NCBI GenBank assembly: GCA_902767775.1 | Contig: CACXIP010000033.1 | Location: 1 to 40,449, forward strand | DNA: 40,449 bases | Direction: 5' to 3' | Source of the DNA: an uncultured Prevotellaceae bacterium | GTDB lineage: Bacteria > Bacteroidota > Bacteroidia > Bacteroidales > Bacteroidaceae | Part shown: piece after piece, positions 24,050 through 32,296 of the stretch | Layout of the letters: the number at the start of each line of letters is the position of its first letter | Numbering within the stretch: the first letter of the stretch is position 1 | Made by a program: the position numbers and the translations under genes | The notes under the pieces: model-generated | Seen by the model: the letters and a program-made list of their open reading frames with translations, nothing else | The model's database searches: none | What the model was told of the DNA's origin: nothing

Positions 24050-24535
24050 TTATTGTCCTACAACGATTTTGGCTGTTGAACTGGGGATTTTGGTACTTTT
24101 CATCTTGTTGTCGACCACTACTGAGGCAGAGATGTTGGTAATGCGCACCTCATAGTTTCCCTTAGACATTTTCTCTGTTGTCTTCAATGGGAAGCGTATG
24201 ATTTCACCCTCTTCGCCATTGACCTTGACACCTGTCATGGAGAACACCACGATGCGGTATCTCCCATCAGACAGAGCCCGGCACATGACGTTCATGCCCT
24301 TCAATCTACTTGAAATAATAGGCTGCACATCTTTATTCTCCTTGTCGATGACGTAACATCCGTCGGGCAAAAACAAGTCAAATTGGAAGCCATTGACATC
24401 ATCCTCATTGGCCATGCTGACCACCAACTCATTATCGCCACCCCATTTCAAGTCGCTTGCAGTGATAATGACATCACCAGCCTTCACCACTTGGAAGGTT
24501 ATGGTCAAGAGCAATATAAACAGTAATTTTTTCAT
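24050..24535 (-). CDS. Small secreted cohesin-like protein
   Basis: 161 residues from the ATG at 24535; a TTG six codons upstream only adds a polar stretch before the signal peptide. Residues 1-20 (MKKLLFILLLTITFQVVKAG) are a signal peptide. The rest is a single beta-sandwich resembling cohesin-type domains of Bacteroidales secreted proteins, with ANEDDVNGFQFDLFLPDGCY at about 41-60 and the closing strands VRITNISASVVV and STAKIVVG. In larger Prevotella proteins such a domain is joined to leucine-rich or enzymatic domains and a C-terminal sorting tail. Here it stands alone with no tail, so it would be periplasmic or secreted. The function is unknown. It has its own promoter and a 77-base gap to the DMP19 gene. 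Confidence 0.75.
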   Translation of the reverse strand: MKKLLFILLLTITFQVVKAGDVIITASDLKWGGDNELVVSMANEDDVNGFQFDLFLPDGCYVIDKENKDVQPIISSRLKGMNVMCRALSDGRYRIVVFSMTGVKVNGEEGEIIRFPLKTTEKMSKGNYEVRITNISASVVVDNKMKSTKIPSSTAKIVVGQ

Positions 24536-24607
24536 ATTTTCATTATTTATCAAGGGATTAGGATACCCAAATAGTTAGGTTGACACTATGCCCCAATTTT
24601 CTTTATT

Positions 24608-24641
24608 GCAAATTTACAACAAAAAGTATGAGATTTGCAAA
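24608..24641 (-). promoter_or_regulatory. Promoter of the cohesin-like gene
   Basis: Minus-strand TTTG (24641-24638), 21 bases, then TAAATTTGC (24616-24608). The predicted start near 24602 gives a leader of about 65 bases before the ATG at 24535. Confidence 0.65.
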
Positions 24642-24669
24642 TTATTGCTTGTTTTTTTGAGTCTGATGT

Positions 24670-25347
24670 TCATTCATCAAAGAAAGCAAGCAATTCCCTC
24701 ATGTCATTGATAATAAAGTCAGCACCTGCCTGTTCAAGTTCCTCACGCGACCCATTGCCCCATGTGACACCACAGGTCTTGGCACCTGCGCGAACTCCCA
24801 TAAGGATATCAACGCCCATGTCACCAACTACCAGTGTTTCCTGTGCCTTGAACCTAAGGGTGTTCAGAGTTTTCAAAACTGGTTCTGGATGGGGTTTGGC
24901 TTCCACCACCTCCTGTGCCCCGACAATCAGAGAAAACAGGTCCAGAAGCCCCAGTTGCCCCAGCAATTCCTTCAGAGACTGGCTTGAACGGGATGAGGCA
25001 ATAGTGAGGGTGATGCCCATATCCTTCAGGCTTTTCAGGGTCTCACCAACAAATGGGAAGGTCTGTGGAATGATATTTTTGAGGTTTTTTGCGAAAAGGC
25101 GATGGTGAGTATCTGCACAGAGGTCCAATTCGCTGTCAGACAATGCTGGAAACATCTGGGCATAACAGCCTTTCAAAGGAAGCCCTATGGTGGAGGCACA
25201 TGCTGCATCGTCACGCACAGTCAGATGAAGTTCGCGCATCACGTCCTGCATCGTGGTCACAATATTGCGCCGGGTGTCACCAAGCGTCCCGTCAAAATCG
25301 AATATGATTAGTCGAAGTTGCCGCGCCTTTCTCGCAGTGGTAATCAT
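24670..25347 (-). CDS. HAD hydrolase, phosphoglycolate phosphatase-like
   Basis: 225 residues, cytoplasmic. All HAD motifs are complete: IIFDFDGTLGD (catalytic aspartates at about 16 and 18), TLTIASSRSSQSLK at about 115 (motif II, with Ser in the usual place), VEAKPHPEPVL (motif III lysine at about 150) and TLVVGDMGVDILMG (motif IV at about 172-185). A helical cap lies between motifs I and II. This is the Gph/PGMB-like branch; phosphoglycolate or a sugar phosphate such as beta-phosphoglucomutase substrate are both possible. It follows the GH2 gene by 11 bases and thus closes the glycosidase operon, which favours a sugar-phosphate substrate. Confidence 0.9.
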   Translation of the reverse strand: MITTARKARQLRLIIFDFDGTLGDTRRNIVTTMQDVMRELHLTVRDDAACASTIGLPLKGCYAQMFPALSDSELDLCADTHHRLFAKNLKNIIPQTFPFVGETLKSLKDMGITLTIASSRSSQSLKELLGQLGLLDLFSLIVGAQEVVEAKPHPEPVLKTLNTLRFKAQETLVVGDMGVDILMGVRAGAKTCGVTWGNGSREELEQAGADFIINDMRELLAFFDE

Positions 25348-25358
25348 AATTCTAATTC

Positions 25359-27824
25359 CTAATCCTTAATTCTTAATTCAACTATAGCCGGTTTTAGCGA
25401 TTTCGACTGAGGCGTAACCTTGAGCTTGACCACACCACCAGTATTGCCTGCACGAAGGATAACCATCGCCGAACCATTGTAGAGGCTGCGCTCCGTCACA
25501 GCATTAAGTTCATCAGAAATCATATCGCCATTGGTCACCGCCACGATGCGGGCATCGCCCTCCACCTCAAACGACAAGAGGTCCTGAGCGCCATAAGCCC
25601 TACGTCCCTTGCCATCCACAGCATGGACACGGACATGCATCAGGTCGGTGCCATCGGCACGCCACACTTGCTGGTCGGGTGTCAGTTGCAAGCGGCGGGC
25701 ATCACCGGATGTCTCTATGCGGTGTCGGGCCACCATACGTCCTGCGCGGTATGCCACAGCCTCGGCATAGCCATCGGCATACGCCACCTTGTCCCACCTC
25801 ATCTTGTTTCGTGTCTTCGCATCAGACGTATTTGCACGTCTGCCTTGACTCTTTCCATTGACAAACAGTTCCACCTCATCGGCATTGCTGTAAGCATAAA
25901 TGGTGAGCAGCGAACCCGGACGGCGGTTCCAATGGTCGCTGTAGCGCTCTCCACCGAATTTAATCCCGTTCCATTCTATGTTGTCAGCCACCTCATCGAC
26001 AATGCTCAGGTGTACCATCGGTTCTTCCTCCTTGAATATACTGCGAAGAAAATACGCCATCGGTTTGGGTTCCAGTGAGATGTCGAAAACACCGTTTGTC
26101 CAGCCTTTTGCCGGCCATCCCTGTGATTCCCCAAGGTAGTCAATCATACCCCAGTATGCCAGTCCAATGACCTTGTCAAGGTCCATCTCAAAGAAATTGG
26201 GACCCATCATGGTGAGGTTTGCCTCACTTTGATAGAACATCATCCAAGGGAAGCGGCGTCCGTCGCCCGGGAAATACATATAACGGTAGTTGTAAGCCGC
26301 CACATCGGTCTCCAATGCCAATGGTGCTGGCAGCGAGTCGGTCGCCATATTGCGCCCGCGAGGGTGCATAGCCACTGTGACAAGCCTTGTGGTATCATAG
26401 CGGTGAAGCAGTTCACGCTGCATCCTATAGGGAGTCACTCCCCAGTCATTGTAAGGCAGGTTGGCGTAGGTCTGCAGTTCGTTGCCAAGGCTCCACAGCA
26501 CCACAGACGGGTGGTTGCGGTCGCGCTTGATAAACTCAGGCACATCGTGCTGCCACAGGTCTGTCCACTCTTTTCTGCCACCAGTGAACTGGGTGAGCCA
26601 TTTATCATACAGTTCATCCACAACGAGGAAGCCATACTCATCGCAAAGGTTAAGGAAATCCTCACTGTAAGGGTTGTGCGAGGTGCGCACATGATTGAAT
26701 CCCCACTCTTTCAGGAGTTTCAGGCGTTTCTCAATCGCCCTCGGGTAGGCTGCCGCACCCAATGCGCCCAATGTGTGGTGATTGGCAATACCCTTCCAAA
26801 TCACCTTTTTGCCATTGAGTTTGAAGCCAAACTCAGGTGAGAACTCGATGGTACGCACACCAAAACGGGTTTCCATCCTATCCGCAACGCGGCCGTTCTC
26901 GTCCTGCAGTTCAACAGTGAGACGATAAAGATAGGGCGACTCGCAGCTCCACAGATGTGGGGCAGCGAGACGGATGCTGTCGAGCGGATACTCATATACC
27001 TTCATCTTCCTGTTCCATGCGATATCCGTGGTATGGTCAGCCACGGCATTTCCCTCCTTATCCGTCACTACAGCACGCACTTTGAGATGCTCCGTGCGAA
27101 GCGAACAGGCAATATCAGCCTGTATAGCCACTGTCGCCTCCCGTTCTGAAACAACTGGTGTCGTGACATACAGTGAATGACGAGGCAAGTAGAGTTGCGG
27201 GTCGGTGACGATGAGTGTGACGTCGCGGAAGAGTCCGCCCCCAGTATACCACCGTGAGTTAAGTGGTTCCTGTGTATTCGACTTTACGGCGATGACATTG
27301 GTCTCTCCAAACCGCAGCCGTTTGCTGATGTCGATTTCAAAACCAACATATCCATAGTCAGTGCCTCCGACCAACTGTCCGTTAAGCCACACATCACCCA
27401 CATACATGATGCCTTGAAAGTCGAGAACGATTCTCCTACCCTTCCATGCCTCATCGGGCGTGATGGAGAGGGCATACCAGCCCACTCCCATCTCCTTGAA
27501 GGCACGGGCACTCAAGCGGCTTTTGAAGTTGCTTGCCTGGTCGCTGTTGTCGCCCTGCTCGTCAGTACCAGGTGCCACCCATGGCTGCTCAATCTGGAAG
27601 TCATGGGGCAGATCGACAGTACGCCATCCAGCGGTAAGTGCGTCTACATTCTGCGGAGTTGGCACATCATTGATGTCACCGAGATGGAACTTCCACCCAA
27701 AATTGAGGTTGATGACTTGACGGGGAGCATCAGCAGCAGAGGCCCCTAATGCAAAGCACAGGAGCACGAGCAAAAATGCGGTAAATCGCATTGGTGCTCT
27801 GAGAGAAAGGAGTAGGTGGTTCAT
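25359..27824 (-). CDS. Glycoside hydrolase family 2, beta-galactosidase-like
   Basis: 821 residues with a signal peptide ending near ALGASA (about residue 30); the second ATG at 27791 is an alternative start giving a shorter signal. A GH2 sugar-binding domain (about 35-200, FGWKFHLGD, FQGIMYVGDVWLNGQLVGG), an immunoglobulin-like domain (about 210-315) and a TIM barrel (about 320-620) follow. Candidate acid/base Glu449 is in WSLGNELQ and the nucleophile Glu534 in FYQSEANL. HVRTSHNPY is the usual GH2 motif. C-terminal beta domains (about 640-821) resemble DUF4982 and related modules of Bacteroidetes beta-galactosidases. It lies 48 bases after the GH106 gene, so a shared glycan is likely. Exact sugar specificity is not readable from sequence. 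Confidence 0.92.
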   Translation of the reverse strand: MNHLLLSLRAPMRFTAFLLVLLCFALGASAADAPRQVINLNFGWKFHLGDINDVPTPQNVDALTAGWRTVDLPHDFQIEQPWVAPGTDEQGDNSDQASNFKSRLSARAFKEMGVGWYALSITPDEAWKGRRIVLDFQGIMYVGDVWLNGQLVGGTDYGYVGFEIDISKRLRFGETNVIAVKSNTQEPLNSRWYTGGGLFRDVTLIVTDPQLYLPRHSLYVTTPVVSEREATVAIQADIACSLRTEHLKVRAVVTDKEGNAVADHTTDIAWNRKMKVYEYPLDSIRLAAPHLWSCESPYLYRLTVELQDENGRVADRMETRFGVRTIEFSPEFGFKLNGKKVIWKGIANHHTLGALGAAAYPRAIEKRLKLLKEWGFNHVRTSHNPYSEDFLNLCDEYGFLVVDELYDKWLTQFTGGRKEWTDLWQHDVPEFIKRDRNHPSVVLWSLGNELQTYANLPYNDWGVTPYRMQRELLHRYDTTRLVTVAMHPRGRNMATDSLPAPLALETDVAAYNYRYMYFPGDGRRFPWMMFYQSEANLTMMGPNFFEMDLDKVIGLAYWGMIDYLGESQGWPAKGWTNGVFDISLEPKPMAYFLRSIFKEEEPMVHLSIVDEVADNIEWNGIKFGGERYSDHWNRRPGSLLTIYAYSNADEVELFVNGKSQGRRANTSDAKTRNKMRWDKVAYADGYAEAVAYRAGRMVARHRIETSGDARRLQLTPDQQVWRADGTDLMHVRVHAVDGKGRRAYGAQDLLSFEVEGDARIVAVTNGDMISDELNAVTERSLYNGSAMVILRAGNTGGVVKLKVTPQSKSLKPAIVELRIKD

Positions 27825-27872
27825 ATTGTTGGTTATACAGATTAATTAGTGAGGTCGCGGCATTGCCACTGA

Positions 27873-30554
27873 TTACCTAATAGTAGATGAAGAAGGGCAT
27901 GCATGGAGGCGGACAGAAGAGTTGAGACCGCTTGGGACAGGTGCCCAATGCTCATAGGTGGTCTTGTTGTAGTTGAGGTCCACCACATTGATTTCCTCCA
28001 TGATGCGCCATTTCACCCCCCTGCGGTCCAAGTCGGCTATGCGGTTGGCAGGCAGGTTGGTCACTTCAATACGGATTTCGTTGATACCCTTATGCAGGCG
28101 GTTTCCAAGGTCAAGCAGATAGGGCACGCACCACACACAACCCACATAATCGTCGTTGACATATACACGGGCGCTCTCGCGAACATCACCCAAATCAATC
28201 ATCCAATGTTTGAGAGCTTGTTTTTTGTCGAGTTTCAGCGTAGTTGTATATACACCAGTCCCCATGGTCACAGCAGCGTTTTTACTCAGTCCTTCCCAGG
28301 TGCGCAGGCTGTCGAGCTGGAATGTTTCACCCACCTTGGGCGCCTCTTCGATAAAGGAGAGTTGCCATGGCATGGCAGTGAGGTCGATGACATCGGTGGA
28401 GTCAGGCACCATGAGGGGGTCACCAAGGGTTTTCTCAGGCTTCACCGTAAGCGGAGCATCGAAAGTCTGAAGAATGCGCGACTGCCCCGAAAGCAGACTC
28501 ACATAGACCTGGTTACCCCTGACCATAGCAGCACTGATGTCGCCCGTGAGCGGGTCGAACCACACAGCGTCGCGGAAGGGCACCGTCAGCGGCATCCAGG
28601 CCGCCTTGTCGTCGGGTGTCAGGTTGGCGATGAAATAATGATATCCTGTATCGTTCGACCGTCTGATGGCACGCAGTCCATGACGGGCACGCATTGCCTC
28701 AGGAACAGCGGCACGATTCATCGCCGCCTCGTCGATGCCATAGATGATATGTGCACCCTGTGCCTTCAGATTGTCGAGATGTGCTTTCAGAGCTTCCGGC
28801 ATCTTTCCCGTTCCAGGGATGAGCAGTCCACTGTATCGGGTGCCAGCCGCCGTCACCAGTTTGCCGTCTTTGCACGTCGTCCCCATCAGGATGCGCTCAC
28901 TGATATAATCACAATCATACCCCAAGCTATCAATTTCGAGGATGCTCCGAATAAACTCCGGTGCCTTTTCCGCCATCTTGTGGATATCAAACGCCATGAG
29001 GAGTCCAGCAGCCCCCTTGGCATGACGCTTCGCCCACATGTCGCGCAGCGGCACCAAGACGAGGAAGTCGTTGTCGGGTTTCCCCATCTGCAAAAAGCTC
29101 TGGCTGCGCTCGATATACCTCATCAGTTCGGGTGCATCGCGCCAGATACTGTTATTCGGACTCATGTCAATGCTGGCGTAGAAGCGCCATCCCGGCCAAG
29201 CTGCCTCTTTCGGACTATAGCATGTGCCATGGAAGAACATATGGTTGACACCGCAGGTGAACATCAGGTCGAGGTCGGGTTTCATCTGAGACAAGGAAGT
29301 GCGGAAATGCTCAGTGAGCCAGGTGAAAGTCTCGCTGCTTACCAACGGTTTTCCGGTGATATGAGCAGCTGATGATGCGTATTTGAGCATCGACACATCA
29401 CTGTAATTGGGGCGGGTAAAGCCAGAATCCTTTCGCAAGCCACGGATATTGAACTCTGATAGTCCGAAGCCTTCTATCTCAGGCACATCTACCGAAGCAT
29501 ATACATCGATGAGGCTCGCCGGCGACCCATGTGCCTGGTTGCGCGTCAGCGCCCCATGGCTGTGCGCCCATTCGGTCCACTGCTGTGAGAAATTCTCCAA
29601 GAGCAAGTCGCTCAATGTCTCGCGGTAGTCCGACAGCACGTCCTTTTCCCTGTCATTGCTTGGGATGTCGATTCCCAACAGTTCGGGATAATGCTTTTCC
29701 AAGTCATAACCGCGCCGCGCCTTGAATTCCTTGAGGAGCGAGGGTGTCCAATTGGCATTATATACCTCATAAGAGTCATTGAAGAAGTTGTGCGGCCATG
29801 GTGTCGCACTTTCTGAAAACGCGCGGTCGAAACGGTCGAGATAGTGGCGAACGGCTTCTCTGTCAAAATGGTCGATGACATACCCTGCACCACCGGGTGC
29901 CGCCCTCTTCACCTGTTGGCGAGTGCGACTCTCATACTGTGCGATGAGGAGCCATTTCCCTGGCAGGCGGAGCATCTCCACCTGTCCGTTCTCCACTGCG
30001 CCCATCATATCGACGCAACGCCCTTTGTAGCCCTTTACATCGATGGGGAAAGCCTGTACGCTTTTGAGTTGGGCAAAGCGCCGCTCCTTCTCATCGCCAA
30101 TGCTGATGTCAACCGTCACCGCCTTGTCGGTGGGACGTTCGACAACAACGGTGTCGACGATGAAGACCACCTTGCACGCTGCCTCCTCGATGGGCACCTC
30201 TGGACCACCAAACGGCCATCCTGTACCAGTGTTCATATCGACAAGGATGCCATCTTTTTTCCCTTCTGTCTCCACCTTTTGCAGGGCAGACATCCACTGT
30301 GGCGAAAGGAACGGGATGGCGCGTGCCTCATTGCCCTGTACTCCATAGATGGGTGTTATCTCCACCGAACCCGCCCCGACCGAGGCGTATTGCTGCATCG
30401 TCCATTCGATATTGGCATCATCGACAGCTGAGCCTGGCCACCACCAGCGCAGTCCCGCCTTGCTTTCCGGCGAGGGTGTGGGCCATGCCAACTGAGCACT
30501 TGCTGTAATGGCTGACATCAGGAGCAACAAGGATGTAATTGTCTTCTTCATCAT
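27873..30554 (-). CDS. Glycoside hydrolase family 106, alpha-L-rhamnosidase-like
   Basis: 893 residues from the ATG at 30554, chosen because MMKKTITSLLLLMSAITASAQ is a clean signal peptide; an upstream ATG adds 12 polar residues. The GH106 signature is seen at the N-terminus: KAGLRWWWPGSAVDDANIEW, GSVEITPIYG and MNTGTGWPFGGP (residues about 30-125). The large central barrel domain (about 130-640) is followed by beta-sandwich domains at about 690-890 (ARVYVNDDYVGCVWCVPYLLDLGN). GH106 enzymes remove terminal L-rhamnose from rhamnogalacturonan I/II, arabinogalactans or rhamnosylated small molecules. It pairs with a GH2 enzyme in one operon. No SusC/SusD pair is adjacent, so this is a minimal locus. 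Confidence 0.9.
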   Translation of the reverse strand: MMKKTITSLLLLMSAITASAQLAWPTPSPESKAGLRWWWPGSAVDDANIEWTMQQYASVGAGSVEITPIYGVQGNEARAIPFLSPQWMSALQKVETEGKKDGILVDMNTGTGWPFGGPEVPIEEAACKVVFIVDTVVVERPTDKAVTVDISIGDEKERRFAQLKSVQAFPIDVKGYKGRCVDMMGAVENGQVEMLRLPGKWLLIAQYESRTRQQVKRAAPGGAGYVIDHFDREAVRHYLDRFDRAFSESATPWPHNFFNDSYEVYNANWTPSLLKEFKARRGYDLEKHYPELLGIDIPSNDREKDVLSDYRETLSDLLLENFSQQWTEWAHSHGALTRNQAHGSPASLIDVYASVDVPEIEGFGLSEFNIRGLRKDSGFTRPNYSDVSMLKYASSAAHITGKPLVSSETFTWLTEHFRTSLSQMKPDLDLMFTCGVNHMFFHGTCYSPKEAAWPGWRFYASIDMSPNNSIWRDAPELMRYIERSQSFLQMGKPDNDFLVLVPLRDMWAKRHAKGAAGLLMAFDIHKMAEKAPEFIRSILEIDSLGYDCDYISERILMGTTCKDGKLVTAAGTRYSGLLIPGTGKMPEALKAHLDNLKAQGAHIIYGIDEAAMNRAAVPEAMRARHGLRAIRRSNDTGYHYFIANLTPDDKAAWMPLTVPFRDAVWFDPLTGDISAAMVRGNQVYVSLLSGQSRILQTFDAPLTVKPEKTLGDPLMVPDSTDVIDLTAMPWQLSFIEEAPKVGETFQLDSLRTWEGLSKNAAVTMGTGVYTTTLKLDKKQALKHWMIDLGDVRESARVYVNDDYVGCVWCVPYLLDLGNRLHKGINEIRIEVTNLPANRIADLDRRGVKWRIMEEINVVDLNYNKTTYEHWAPVPSGLNSSVRLHACPSSSTIR

Positions 30555-30587
30555 GAGAATATTTTGTTGTAGTTTGTTAGATGGGAA

Positions 30588-30618
30588 CAAAGGTAACTAA
30601 AAAAGATTAAAGATTAAA
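30588..30618 (-). promoter_or_regulatory. Possible promoter of the GH106-GH2-HAD operon
   Basis: Minus-strand TACCTTTG (30595-30588) is a good -7 box. The best -33 candidate, TTTA at 30618-30615 with a 19-base spacer, lies inside a 7-bp tandem repeat. Confidence 0.45.
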
Positions 30619-30633
30619 GATTAAAGATTAAAG
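30602..30633. repeat. 7-bp tandem repeat in the GH106 promoter region
   Basis: GATTAAA repeats about 4.6 times without mismatch. It overlaps the expected -33 position of the GH106 promoter, so a change of one unit would move that element by 7 bases. Confidence 0.9.
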
Positions 30634-30687
30634 TTTTTGCTTTGAACCTCGTTTAATCACGGTGTAAGAAAAAAAGTGAGAAAAAAA

Positions 30688-30719
30688 TTTGGTGGTTCGG
30701 GAAAATGTAGTACCTTTGC
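30688..30719 (+). promoter_or_regulatory. Promoter of tRNA-Val
   Basis: TTTG (30688-30691), 19 bases, TACCTTTGC (30711-30719), a consensus Bacteroidetes promoter. The start would be near 30725, about 10 bases before the tRNA. Confidence 0.8.
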
Positions 30720-30734
30720 ACCGCAGAAACGCAC

Positions 30735-30809
30735 AGGAGCATAGCTCAGTTGGTTTAGAGCGCTTCAGTCACATTGAAGAGGTCATCGGTTCGAGTCCGA
30801 TTGTTCCTA
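30735..30809 (+). tRNA. tRNA-Val(CAC)
   Basis: 75 nt cloverleaf. Acceptor AGGAGCA pairs with TGTTCCT (one G-U), D stem is GCTC/GAGC, anticodon stem CTTCA/TGAAG with loop GTCACAT gives anticodon CAC (reads GTG), variable loop AGGTC, T arm ATCGG-TTCGAGT-CCGAT, discriminator A at 30809. CCA is not encoded. Base 32 is G, where a pyrimidine is usual. A promoter and an intrinsic terminator frame the gene. Confidence 0.88.
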
Positions 30810-30816
30810 CGAAAAG

Positions 30817-30842
30817 AGCCAGGCAAAGATGCTTGGCTTTTT
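30817..30842 (+). terminator. Terminator of tRNA-Val
   Basis: AGCCAGGC and GCTTGGCT (30817-30824 and 30831-30838) form an 8-bp stem with one G-U pair and a six-base loop, ending in TTTTT (30838-30842). It starts 7 bases after the tRNA. Confidence 0.85.
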
Positions 30843-30849
30843 CTATATC

Positions 30850-31413
30850 ATGATTTACCTCAACGACGACATCACACAATTTGACCTCAGTGCGGCAATG
30901 CCACGGCTGACGGCACAGCGACGCGAACAAGTGCTCCGGTTCCGCAATGAATTGGGGCAGAAACTCTGTGCAGCTGCTTTTCTGCTGCTCTGCGACGGAT
31001 TGCGTGAAGAGTATGGCATCACCCTACCTCCCATACTGGCTTATGAGGAAGACGGCAAACCATTCCTTGCCGATTATCCGAATATCCATTTCAATGTGAG
31101 CCACTGTCCTGTTGCCGCCATCTGTGCCGTCGCACCCCACCCCGTCGGCATAGACATCGAGCGCATCAGACCATACAACGAATCGGTAGTTCGCTACACC
31201 ATGAATGACGAGGAACTACGGCAGATAGAGGCTTCATCTCGCCCCGATGTCGCCTTCATACGTTTGTGGACAATGAAGGAAGCATTGCTCAAGTTGTCGG
31301 GCAGTGGCATCAGGAAAGACATGAAGGACGTTCTCACCGGTAAGGAGCAGTTCACCACAGTGGTGAACACGACCCGTGGATACGTATACTCTGTATGCTG
31401 CAAAATGCCATGA
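30850..31413 (+). CDS. 4'-phosphopantetheinyl transferase superfamily protein
   Basis: 187 residues. Enzymes of this Sfp/AcpT family attach the phosphopantetheine arm of CoA to carrier-protein serines. The conserved motifs are present: NIHFNVSHC (about residues 77-85), VGIDIERIRP with metal-binding Asp102 and Glu104, and RLWTMKEALLKLSGSGI (about 140-156) with the WxxKE signature. An in-frame ATG at 30829 lies inside the loop and stem of the tRNA terminator, so the start is set at 30850 (MIYLNDDITQF), eight bases after the T-run. Transcription must come from read-through of the tRNA or from a weak promoter I cannot see. No polyketide or fatty acid cluster is nearby, so the carrier protein is unknown. 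Confidence 0.92.
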   Translation: MIYLNDDITQFDLSAAMPRLTAQRREQVLRFRNELGQKLCAAAFLLLCDGLREEYGITLPPILAYEEDGKPFLADYPNIHFNVSHCPVAAICAVAPHPVGIDIERIRPYNESVVRYTMNDEELRQIEASSRPDVAFIRLWTMKEALLKLSGSGIRKDMKDVLTGKEQFTTVVNTTRGYVYSVCCKMP

Positions 31414-31484
31414 TTCCTAAATTAGGGAATCTGCGAATTGTCTTCATGCTATCACTCACTCTTTTTACACAATAACCGAACCAA

Positions 31485-31524
31485 ATGCGACAGATGCAAA
31501 GGCTCCAAGTCTCATTTGTCGCAT
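31485..31524. promoter_or_regulatory. Inverted repeat between the PPTase and lipoprotein genes
   Basis: ATGCGACAGATG (31485-31496) and CATTTGTCGCAT (31513-31524) pair at 11 of 12 positions around a 16-base loop, and TGTCGCAA recurs at 31536-31543. It could be an operator or a weak terminator of the PPTase gene; no T-run follows. Confidence 0.45.
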
Positions 31525-31566
31525 TGTTGTGTATATGTCGCAACGAATAGGAAAGAAAAGTGGCGG

Positions 31567-31604
31567 TTTGTATTCCAAGATGCAGGAAACGGGATTACAT
31601 TTGC
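31567..31604 (+). promoter_or_regulatory. Weak candidate promoter of the lipoprotein gene
   Basis: TACATTTGC at 31596-31604 is a good -7 box 55 bases before the ATG at 31659. The nearest TTTG (31567-31570) is 25 bases upstream, longer than the usual 19-21. Confidence 0.35.
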
Positions 31605-31658
31605 AACGAAAGATAAACAAAAGCAATTCCATTCATGTTCATACAAAAAACAACAATT

Positions 31659-32072
31659 ATGAAAAAGCTGGTCAAATGGATGCTCGCCGCCATCCTTATC
31701 TGCGGCACTGCCACCACACTCACCTCATGCGAGCAAGAGGAGATGGAAGACATCATCAACACCGCCAACATCATAGGAACATGGAAAAGCGGCGATACGA
31801 AATTCTCGCCGACACCCGAATCCGACCTTGACCTCGATTTCGATGGGTGCATCACCTTCAATGCCGACGGCACCTTTACCGACTGCACCGGTAAGAACGG
31901 ACATTGGACACTCCGGGAGCAAACAGTGACCCTATACTACCCCAATGGTGACGCTCAAAACAGACAATACACCATACAAGATGGTTTCTCACGCAACCAC
32001 ATGGTGCTCTCAACCACCATCAACACCGAAGACGGCAACAGCTACCACTGTTCCTTCATCCTCCACGGCTAA
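31659..32072 (+). CDS. Small lipocalin-like lipoprotein
   Basis: 137 residues from the ATG at 31659; an in-frame ATG at 31635 adds eight residues before the signal. MKKLVKWMLAAILICGTATTLTSC is a lipoprotein signal with the lipobox LTSC, and the acidic EQEEMED after the cysteine is consistent with outer-membrane export in Bacteroidetes. The mature part (IIGTWKSGD, CITFNADGTFTDC, GHWTLREQTVTLYYPNGD) has the pattern of the lipocalin-like DUF5004/DUF4923 lipoproteins common in Bacteroidales. The two cysteines at about 64 and 74 could pair. Function is unknown. It has a terminator downstream, so it is probably a single-gene unit. Confidence 0.8.
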   Translation: MKKLVKWMLAAILICGTATTLTSCEQEEMEDIINTANIIGTWKSGDTKFSPTPESDLDLDFDGCITFNADGTFTDCTGKNGHWTLREQTVTLYYPNGDAQNRQYTIQDGFSRNHMVLSTTINTEDGNSYHCSFILHG

Positions 32073-32164
32073 GACAGACATAACGAGTGACCGCTGGTTG
32101 CAGACAACAGCCAAAGCCGTTATCTACAGCCATGACAGCGTCACCGACATCATGATAAATACCC

Positions 32165-32201
32165 AGGCCTCATGCGTTCAACGAACCATGAGGTCTTTTT
32201 T
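32165..32201 (+). terminator. Terminator downstream of the lipoprotein gene
   Basis: AGGCCTCATG (32165-32174) pairs with CATGAGGTCT (32187-32196) at 9 of 10 positions plus one G-U, followed by TTTTTT. The core CCTCATG/CATGAGG is also used in the terminator at 36517-36552. Confidence 0.8.
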
Positions 32202-32279
32202 GATTCATCCAATTGTTAATTTATTTTAATTGTTGGTTCAATACGTTAAACATACTATCATTCTTATTGTCTAATCAAA

Positions 32280-32292
32280 TAGTAGTCTACTA
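32280..32292. promoter_or_regulatory. Palindrome upstream of the efflux genes
   Basis: TAGTAG-T-CTACTA is a perfect 13-bp palindrome ending four bases before the ATG of the adaptor gene. It could be an operator for a repressor or overlap the ribosome landing site. No regulator gene is adjacent. Confidence 0.4.
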
Positions 32293-32296
32293 TATT

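Noticed and set aside
27903-29372. 489-codon open frame on the plus strand
   Set aside because: It lies wholly antisense inside the GH106 gene, has no recognisable domain and a His/Arg-rich composition typical of shadow frames.
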